DNA of 64,000 bases from Pseudoruegeria sp039972875. GTDB lineage: Bacteria > Pseudomonadota > Alphaproteobacteria > Rhodobacterales > Rhodobacteraceae. The notes beneath the pieces were generated by a model. That model saw only the letters and a list, made by a program, of their open reading frames with translations. It searched no databases and was not told the DNA's origin. Position numbers and translations under genes: made by a program. The stretch is taken from the NCBI GenBank assembly GCA_039972875.1, contig JBDWMA010000055.1, positions 35,397-99,396 on the forward strand, given 5' to 3'. Positions 58,220 to 64,000 of the stretch are shown piece after piece (the stretch's first letter is position 1; each line of letters starts with the position of its first letter).

Positions 58220-59793
58220 ACGTAACCGACCATACACGCGGCATCCCTTTTGGGGGTGCCGCACTTGAGATTGAACACCTGTCAAAGCAGTTCGGTGGCA
58301 CCTATGCACTGAACGATGTGTCTTTGCATGTAGCCCGTGGCGAAGTTCACGGGTTGCTTGGCTCTAACGGGTCTGGAAAATCTACCTTGATCAAGGTTTT
58401 GGCCGGGTTTCATACCCCAGAGCCAGGGGCGTCGATCCGCCCCTATGATCAGTCTCTACCCTTGCCGGTGTCGGGTGTGAAAGCCCGCGCGATGGGTCTT
58501 GCCTTTGTCCACCAGCACCTTGGGTTGATCGGCTCTCTTTCGGTAACGGAAAACCTGTTTTTGAACAAATTGGCGACGGAAGACGGTTGGGGCCTTAACT
58601 GGAATGCGCTGCATCGCGAAGCCTCTGATATTTTTTCGCGCTTCGATCTTGCGATCAATCCTCGTGTTGAAGTCGCGCAACTTTCACCCGTCCAACAAGC
58701 TCTGCTGGCCATTGTACGCGCCTACGAAGAGCTGCGCCATGCCAGCGAAGACCATGCCGACCGCCCCGGCGTTCTGGTGCTGGACGAACCCACGCCCTTT
58801 CTGCCGCGCGCAGGTGTTGAGCAATTGTTCCGCCTTGTGCGCCAATGCACCGACCTTGGTGCGAGTGTCATTTTCGTGAGCCACGACGTGGATGAAGTGC
58901 GCGAAATCACGGATCGTGCAACCATCCTGCGCGATGGGCACCTGATCGACACGGTCGAGACAGCGCACACCTCGCACGACGGATTTGTCGAACGCATCAT
59001 CGGACGTTCTCTGGAAGACTACGGCGGCCATGCAAAATCCCTCAATGATGCGGAAACACGCGTGCGGGTCACTGATCTCGCGGGGCCGGGGGTGGGGCCG
59101 CTTAGCTTTGACATTGCCAAGGGGGAGATCCTTGGTCTCACGGGATTGATCGGATCTGGCTGCGATGAGGTGCCAGCACTCACCTATGGTGCGCGGGCAG
59201 CAGGCGCTGGCACGATTGAGCTAGACGGAGAAACAAGACCTCTTGCGCAGATGATCCCAGAGGAGGCTCTGGATTGGGGCATGGCATATCTGCCGGCTGA
59301 TCGATTGGGGGCTGCCGGGGTCGGATCATTGCCCGTAGCGGACAATACAGCAATGCCCGTCTTTGATCGCCTGCGCAAAGGTCTGGGCCTGACCACCCGC
59401 GCTATTGAGCAACATGCCCATAGCATTGGAGCAAGGGCAGGCGTGAAGCCAAACGTGCCCGCACTTCCGCTTGAGGCGCTTTCGGGTGGTAATGCCCAAA
59501 AAGCCCTGATGGCGAAATGGCTGCAGATTGAACCACGCGTGCTGTTGTTGGATGAGCCCACCCAAGGCGTAGACGTAGGTGCGCGCCAACAATTGTGGGA
59601 CGCGCTGGATCGTGCGGCAGAGGGTGGCGCGTGTATCCTCGTTGGTTCGACCGACTATGACCAGCTTGCGCAAATCTGTCACCGCGTACTGATCTTTGCC
59701 CGTGGTCAGATCGTAGCAGAACTCTCGGGCGCAGAGTTAACACAAGAAACGATTGCCGAACATTGTTATCGCTCGATGACAGAGTTGGCCTGA
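58216..59793 (+). CDS. RbsA-like double ABC ATPase
   Basis: This 525-residue ATPase has two nucleotide-binding halves, as in ribose-type importers. The first half has Walker A GSNGSGKST near residue 51 and Walker B VLVLDEPTPFLP, but a degenerate signature (LSPVQQALLAIVRAYEEL). The second half has the intact signature LSGGNAQKALMAKWLQ and Walker B VLLLDEPTQGVDVG, while its Walker A is altered to GLIGSGCDEVPA. One good site made from both halves is therefore expected. It starts with GTG inside the stop of the binding-protein gene. It serves the single permease gene that follows. Confidence 0.92.
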   Translation: MNVTDHTRGIPFGGAALEIEHLSKQFGGTYALNDVSLHVARGEVHGLLGSNGSGKSTLIKVLAGFHTPEPGASIRPYDQSLPLPVSGVKARAMGLAFVHQHLGLIGSLSVTENLFLNKLATEDGWGLNWNALHREASDIFSRFDLAINPRVEVAQLSPVQQALLAIVRAYEELRHASEDHADRPGVLVLDEPTPFLPRAGVEQLFRLVRQCTDLGASVIFVSHDVDEVREITDRATILRDGHLIDTVETAHTSHDGFVERIIGRSLEDYGGHAKSLNDAETRVRVTDLAGPGVGPLSFDIAKGEILGLTGLIGSGCDEVPALTYGARAAGAGTIELDGETRPLAQMIPEEALDWGMAYLPADRLGAAGVGSLPVADNTAMPVFDRLRKGLGLTTRAIEQHAHSIGARAGVKPNVPALPLEALSGGNAQKALMAKWLQIEPRVLLLDEPTQGVDVGARQQLWDALDRAAEGGACILVGSTDYDQLAQICHRVLIFARGQIVAELSGAELTQETIAEHCYRSMTELA

Positions 59794-59801
59794 GGATGAG
59801 T

Positions 59802-60851
59802 ATGGACCAAAATAACTACGAAGACCGCGTTGCCGCGCTTGAACAGCGCATCCGCGATCTGGAAAACCAGACAGCGCAGCACAACGCGACACCTCGTGAA
59901 AGCTGGAAATCATGGGCCGAGAAATACGGCCTCGTGGTTGCGTGGATTGTGATCATCCTTGTGCTTGGCATGTTTAAACCTGCGCAGATGTTTGCATGGA
60001 ATTCCTATGCCACCATGTTCGGATCCAACGCGATGGTGGTGGTGCTGACCCTAGCCTTGATCATCCCACTGACCACGGGGGATTTTGACCTGTCTGTAGC
60101 AGGCACCATGGGGCTTAGCTCGATGGTGATTGCGGTGTTGAATGTGAAGTTGGGCTTGCCGATCCCCGGCGCCATTGTCATTGCTCTGCTCACAGGGGCG
60201 TTGGTGGGCGCGATAAATGCGTTCTTTATAATATATTTCGGTGTGTTTTCACTGATTGTGACACTTGGCACAGGGTATTTCATATCGGGTATGATCCTGT
60301 GGATCGCGGACAGTGGCACCGTTGCGGGCGTGTCTATGGGGCTGGTCAAAGCAGTGATCCTAACCCGTTTCCTAGGCATACCTGTGGGGTTCTACTACGC
60401 GCTGATCCTCACAGTCGCGATCTGGTATCTGTTTCAGTACACCGCCCTTGGGCGACGCATGTTGTTTGTGGGCAGGGGGCGTGAGGTTGCGCGGCTGTCA
60501 GGGGTCAACGTCATCCGCATGCGCACTGGCGCGCTGATTGCGTCCTCTACTTTGGCGGCCTTTGCTGGCGTGCTATACACAGGCATGCGCGGCGTGGCTG
60601 ATCCATCCTCCGCGTTGGCGTTCCTGTTGCCAGCCTTCGCAGCAGCCTTCCTTGGGTCGACGGCAATTTATCCCGGCAGGTTCAATGCGCCGGGTGCTTT
60701 TGTCGCGGTCTACTTCCTGTCTACCGGGATCATGGGCCTGAACTTCCTTGGCGTGGACAGCTTTGTACAAAACCTGTTCTATGGCGGCGGACTGGTGATT
60801 GCGGTTGCTATCTCGCAATTGATCCGGGGCCGCAAATCTATGGATGGTTGA
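59802..60851 (+). CDS. RbsC-like ABC transporter permease with N-terminal coiled coil
   Basis: This 349-residue inner-membrane permease of the branched-chain/ribose type has about nine hydrophobic segments from residue 45 onward, including LALIIPLTTGDFDLSVAGTMG near 95 and RLSGVNVIRMRTGALIASS near 230. It begins with about 30 soluble residues that form a short coiled coil (YEDRVAALEQRIRDLE), very similar in pattern to the N-terminal tag of HyuA. The ATG at 59802 has GAGG 6 nt upstream; an ATG at 59796 is too close to it. Its stop overlaps the ATG of a truncated SDR gene (TGATG). Confidence 0.9.
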   Translation: MDQNNYEDRVAALEQRIRDLENQTAQHNATPRESWKSWAEKYGLVVAWIVIILVLGMFKPAQMFAWNSYATMFGSNAMVVVLTLALIIPLTTGDFDLSVAGTMGLSSMVIAVLNVKLGLPIPGAIVIALLTGALVGAINAFFIIYFGVFSLIVTLGTGYFISGMILWIADSGTVAGVSMGLVKAVILTRFLGIPVGFYYALILTVAIWYLFQYTALGRRMLFVGRGREVARLSGVNVIRMRTGALIASSTLAAFAGVLYTGMRGVADPSSALAFLLPAFAAAFLGSTAIYPGRFNAPGAFVAVYFLSTGIMGLNFLGVDSFVQNLFYGGGLVIAVAISQLIRGRKSMDG

Positions 60852-60910
60852 TGGAGCTTAACCTCGCTGGGAAACATCTATTGGTGACCGGTGCCTCCGC
60901 GTACCTATAA
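60851..60910 (+). pseudogene. Truncated SDR gene, N-terminal 19 codons
   Basis: Directly coupled to the permease stop is an ATG that reads MELNLAGKHLLVTGASAYL and then a stop. It is a typical SDR start up to the cofactor motif TGASxGIG, broken after TGAS. Unrelated sequence follows. The cluster thus once continued with an NAD(P)-dependent oxidoreductase and was cut here by an insertion or deletion. Confidence 0.75.
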
Positions 60911-61257
60911 TCGCCCCTTTCTGTCCATTTTCGTATGGCTGGAGGACATTAATTCCATCTGCCGGCTCGTTCCGTTCCCCGACCGGGAAGAAATTGAGAG
61001 TAATCTCTGGTGCAACGCGCTGTGAAGATGCAGCTGACGTTGGATCTGAATTGGCGAATGGCTGCAGAGTCCGCATAGCCGACCTTGAAGAGCGATCAGC
61101 GCCATCCGATCTTGACCGAAACTGTCAAATGACTGGTTTGAGCCCATAGTTACCAATGCTGCGGCAAGAACGAATGTCGGCTTTCACGTTAGGCTTGCTT
61201 CATTTGACGGCCTAGTTGATGACTGAGTGCTAACACGCTCTCGAAAGAACACATTGA
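60911..61257. other. Non-coding stretch after the truncated SDR
   Basis: No gene is recognised. Part of it (about 61040-61150) resembles in style the 62540-62700 region: both contain the pattern agccgac, then a short gap and ttgaccgaa. They may be copies of a degenerate repeat. The promoter for the MFS gene should lie near its right end, but I cannot place it. Confidence 0.4.
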
Positions 61258-62484
61258 ATGGTCACGTCCCGCTCAACAACAATTACTATCATCGCAATCC
61301 TAAGTTGCGCTGCACTTTTGTTTGCGGGTAATGGTCTTTTCCAGACGTTGCTGCCAATACGTGCGACTCAGGAAGGGTATTCAGGCGCACTGATCGGCTG
61401 GCTTGGTACCGCATATTTTGGCGGCTTCACAATCGGCTGCTTCCTCGGCCCCAAGATCATCAAGAGCGTCGGTCACGCCCGAACATTTGCAGGTGTCACG
61501 GCGTTGCTGACAGCGACCTTCCTCGCCTTTCCGCTGTTCATTGATCTAGCGTTTTGGGGGGGGCTTCGCCTCATAAGTGGCGCGTGTTTGGCCATACTCT
61601 ACGTCGTGGTCGAAAGCTGGCTAAACGACAGCACAAGCAATGCTAACAGAGGTCAAACGCTGTCTATCTACATTATTATTACCAACATCGTCACTATGGC
61701 GGGGCAGCTAATGGTCAATTCGTTTAACACGCTAGATGCGACATTATTCATCTTGGTCGCTATCCTCATTTGTCTGTCCATAGTACCGATCAGTTTAACA
61801 CCAACACCTGCACCATCTCCGGTGCCATTTGCGAAACTTGATCTCAAAGCGCTTTATAAAGTGTCACCTGTGGGGGTTGTCGGTTGTTTGCTCGCGGGTA
61901 TCGTCGAAGGTGCCTTTTGGACGCTCGGACCTGTTTTTGCGCAAGATCGCGGCATGGAGACGGCTGACGTGGCGTTGTTGATGGCGGCTTTTGTGCTGGG
62001 CGGAACGGTATCTCAATGGCCGCTCGGCTGGGCGTCTGATCGGATTGACCGCAGAATCGTTATTTCGTTAATTTCATTTGGCACAATCATAACGGGTCTC
62101 ATTATCGGTTTCGATATGGTACCAGAAGGACTCGCAACTTTTATTGTCGCAGGGTGTCACGGGGCATTGATGGTTCCAATTTACGCACTGTGCATTTCTC
62201 ACGCGAACGACGTTGTTCCAAACGCCCGTATGGTGGAAACAAGCGGTGGACTGCTGTTATCGTTCTCAATTGGAGCTACTGCGGGGCCGATCACGGCATC
62301 AATGTTTATGCGCGAAGGTCAACCGGGTGGCCTCTTTATTTTCATCGGCGCGGTTCTATGTTTGCTCGGTGTGTTTGTGTTCTATCGCCTACTGACGGAC
62401 AACAACAAAAGGCCGCATGAAAAGCATCAATACTCACAGACATCGGCAGCTTCGCCCGCAATCTTTCCAAACGACGCTGAATAG
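61258..62484 (+). CDS. MFS transporter, YcaD-like
   Basis: This 408-residue inner-membrane protein has about twelve hydrophobic segments. The pattern is of the YcaD/UMF2 type: GNGLFQTLLPIRATQEGYS near residue 25, GWLGTAYFGGFTIGCFLGP near 47, VVVESWLNDSTSNANRG near 120 (a family mark) and GWASDRIDRRIVISL near 260. The substrate is unknown. The gene stands alone, between the truncated hydantoinase cluster and a GST gene that faces it. Codon use and flanks do not tie it to either. Confidence 0.9.
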   Translation: MVTSRSTTITIIAILSCAALLFAGNGLFQTLLPIRATQEGYSGALIGWLGTAYFGGFTIGCFLGPKIIKSVGHARTFAGVTALLTATFLAFPLFIDLAFWGGLRLISGACLAILYVVVESWLNDSTSNANRGQTLSIYIIITNIVTMAGQLMVNSFNTLDATLFILVAILICLSIVPISLTPTPAPSPVPFAKLDLKALYKVSPVGVVGCLLAGIVEGAFWTLGPVFAQDRGMETADVALLMAAFVLGGTVSQWPLGWASDRIDRRIVISLISFGTIITGLIIGFDMVPEGLATFIVAGCHGALMVPIYALCISHANDVVPNARMVETSGGLLLSFSIGATAGPITASMFMREGQPGGLFIFIGAVLCLLGVFVFYRLLTDNNKRPHEKHQYSQTSAASPAIFPNDAE

Positions 62485-62762
62485 TCAGCCCAACGATAGT
62501 AGAAATCTCTAACCAGCCGTTCGTGACTACCTCACCAAGGTCTGTTGAGTCCCGCTAAGCCGACATCTAAGAGAAAAAGGGGTTGAAAATCGCTCGCAAG
62601 TGCAGCGAAGTCTAGAACGAGCCCACTTTGACCGAAGCTGCACAACGCATGGATGGCCGCAATGGTGAACGCGAGGCGACCTGTGAACGGCTCCGTAGGG
62701 CAGTCCTTTCGGGGCCGCATGTTCTATACGCCGCGACTTGCCTTTTAGTCAGCCTATTGCGT
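62485..62762. other. Gap with degenerate repeat-like sequence
   Basis: No gene is supported. A stretch around 62550-62690 shares short words with 61040-61150 (see the entry there). The gap separates the convergent MFS and GST genes; no clear terminator hairpin was found. Confidence 0.4.
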
Positions 62763-63401
62763 CTAATACTCGGGGTTCTTTATCCATGGTCGATAGACCT
62801 GCTGTATACTCGGCCTTTGCAAGACTTTATCGGCGATGCGTTTGGCATTCGGAAATTCGACCATTGCGGGATGCCCCTTTGCAGTACGCAACCAGGTGGT
62901 CAGCATGAATAGGTAGATATCGGCTGCACTGAACTGATCGCCAAGAATCCATTCCTTGTCGCCAACTTGTTCGTCGATGACTGCCCAAGTCTCTTTCAGC
63001 CTCCGGTTGCCGCGCTGCTGCGCACTTGGCTCATCCTTGGGATCATCAACAAATCGATCTGGGTAATAGGTAAGCTGAAAGGCGTTTTGCACCGAGTTGG
63101 AAAAGTAGACCAAAGTTTGTAGAAATACCGCGCGCGATGGATCGTCGATGGCGGGCGCTAACTGTGCCTCGGGGTGACGATCACCCAGAAACATCGTGAT
63201 GGCTGCGGCTTCGTACATCGCACCATTTTCCCAGAGCAAAACCGGAACCCAGCCATTGGGATTAACTGCGAGCTGCTCTGGCGGTCGCGGCGTATCCTTA
63301 TCTACTGAAGTTTGAATGAGCTCGTAGGGCGCACCAATCTCTTCCAACAGAACGCGGATGCCCATTGAGGCGCTTTTCAAAGAGTAGAATAGTTTATACA
63401 T
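62763..63401 (-). CDS. Glutathione S-transferase family protein
   Basis: This 212-residue protein has an N-terminal thioredoxin-like domain (MYKLFYSLKSASMGIRVLLEE, then NPNGWVPVLLWENGAMYEAAAI with the glutathione-binding loop). The helical C-terminal half has WILGDQFSAADIYLFMLTTWL near 150. The first residue pattern has Ser in the active-site region (SLKSAS). The start at 63399-63401 matches GST N termini and has GGAG upstream; an upstream extension to 63464 is unlikely. It is a lone gene converging with the MFS gene, and no functional partner is evident. Confidence 0.88.
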   Translation of the reverse strand: MYKLFYSLKSASMGIRVLLEEIGAPYELIQTSVDKDTPRPPEQLAVNPNGWVPVLLWENGAMYEAAAITMFLGDRHPEAQLAPAIDDPSRAVFLQTLVYFSNSVQNAFQLTYYPDRFVDDPKDEPSAQQRGNRRLKETWAVIDEQVGDKEWILGDQFSAADIYLFMLTTWLRTAKGHPAMVEFPNAKRIADKVLQRPSIQQVYRPWIKNPEY

Positions 63402-63621
63402 CCCAAAGGCTCCTGAAGTATCCAACTTACGTGTTTGGTCCACCATACAGATACCGCGAGACATACCGTCTTTGTCAACAATCTGACGAGGACGGGTAGA
63501 GCAACGCCTTTGGCACTCGAAATTTGTTTAACTGGATGCCAATTCCTTGCAAAGAAACTGTATCCGAAAGAGTTGGCGCTGTGGTAATACCCCCATTTTT
63601 AATGGGGCTCAGCCGTAGAAT

Positions 63622-63866
63622 TCACGCAGCTGTTTTCAGTTTCATGGCGGGTGTGATGCCGCCGATGCCCATGTTGGGTCGTTCCTTGTTGTAAGTCCAG
63701 GGCCATTCGGTTGCCTCATCCTGTGCCTCCTCGATGGTTTCAAAGATGTATTGGCTCAGCCATTCACCGCGAACGGTGCGATTGTAGCGCTCAATGTAGG
63801 CGTTCTGCTGTGGTTTGCCTGGTTGGATATGTTCAAGCCGAACACCTTGTTTCTCTGCACTGGTCT
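63622..63866 (-). pseudogene. IS3-family transposase orfB fragment
   Basis: Translated leftward, the frame gives GVRLEHIQPGKPQQNAYIE with RYNRTVRGEWLSQYIF, then WTYNKERPNMGIGGITPAM and the C terminus KLKTAA. This is the last 80 or so residues of an IS3-type integrase-like transposase with its catalytic Glu. The rest is cut off near 63866, beyond which the sequence belongs to another element on the opposite strand. It is inactive. Confidence 0.82.
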
Positions 63867-63922
63867 TGTCGCGTTTTAGTTCCGTTTTTTTCGAGCAATG
63901 TTTGCTATGAAGCAGATTGAGA

Positions 63923-64000
63923 ATGGCAAAGAGATATACCGACGCGTTTCGGCGTGATGCAGTGCCCATGGCCGCAACCAGTGGCTTAACGCGGCCCCAG
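63923..64000 (+). CDS. IS3-family transposase orfA, 5' end (continues past window)
   Basis: An ATG at 63923 opens a frame MAKRYTDAFRRDAVPMAA then TSGLTRPQ that runs off the window end. It matches the start of IS3-type OrfA helix-turn-helix proteins (RYTDEFRRDAV pattern). It lies right after a truncated orfB of another IS3-type element on the opposite strand, so one element has probably inserted into another. Whether it is intact cannot be seen. Confidence 0.75.
   Translation, partial: MAKRYTDAFRRDAVPMAATSGLTRPQ

Noticed and set aside
1..64000. CRISPR array or tRNA/rRNA gene
   Set aside because: No regularly spaced direct repeats and no recognisable tRNA or rRNA sequence were seen on reading either strand.

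Overview
The window reads as part of a repABC-type plasmid (or chromid) of a marine Rhodobacterales bacterium (Roseobacter group). The evidence is a complete repABC replicon with parS palindromes and a counter-transcribed RNA, plasmid-type DUF1403 and ScpB genes, a higBA module, and an accessory load typical of that group: Rieske demethylases, MttB-family methyltransferases, heterotetrameric sarcosine oxidase, many ABC transporters and decayed insertion sequences. The assignment is inferred from gene content and protein style, not from a marker gene. No rRNA or tRNA gene was recognised.

Layout. (1) 1-5.8 kb: the end of a PotA/PotD-like ABC transporter operon, a LysR regulator, and a divergent M20 amidohydrolase plus a DDAH-like guanidine hydrolase. 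(2) 6-14.5 kb: plasmid backbone, with an IS6 remnant, scpB-like and DUF1403 genes, a tyrosine recombinase, higBA, repC, ctRNA, repB, repA and three parS copies. (3) 14.9-38.1 kb: a large methylated-amine (betaine-like) catabolic island: soxBDAG plus a VanA-type Rieske oxygenase, an M29-like enzyme, an AhpD-like protein, a GST, two MttB-family proteins, an oligopeptide-type ABC transporter, a GntR/FCD regulator, a DMGDH-like flavoprotein, an EamA transporter, a DoeB/AstE-like deacylase and a CntA/GbcA-type Rieske oxygenase. Five copies of one palindrome (core CTGTGATCACAG) lie in its promoter regions and define a probable local regulon. (4) 38.2-39.6 kb: fused remains of a ferredoxin reductase and a glutathione-dependent formaldehyde dehydrogenase. 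(5) 39.6-47.6 kb: a complete histidine utilisation cluster, hutC, hutD, hutF and hutIHGU, giving the five-step route through N-formylglutamate. (6) 47.6-48.5 kb: IS3 and SDR remnants. (7) 48.5-60.9 kb: a hydantoinase-type cluster: GntR and an HMG-CoA lyase-like gene, divergent from a CoA transferase, an unusual HTH/coiled-coil protein, hyuA, hyuB, an isochorismatase-family amidase, an RbsBAC-type ABC transporter and a truncated SDR. (8) 60.9-64 kb: an MFS transporter, a GST and nested IS3-family fragments.

How it may work together. In region 3 the ABC system would import a methylated amine or amino acid. Rieske oxygenases, MttB proteins, the DMGDH-like flavoprotein and sarcosine oxidase would strip N-methyl groups. 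The hut cluster next door suggests, as a hypothesis only, that the demethylated product is histidine and the substrate a histidine betaine such as hercynine. Region 7 looks like import and ring opening of a cyclic amide, followed by decarbamoylation and CoA-dependent breakdown. Its HyuA and its permease carry similar N-terminal coiled-coil tags, and the cluster also encodes a long coiled-coil protein, which may point to a physical assembly.
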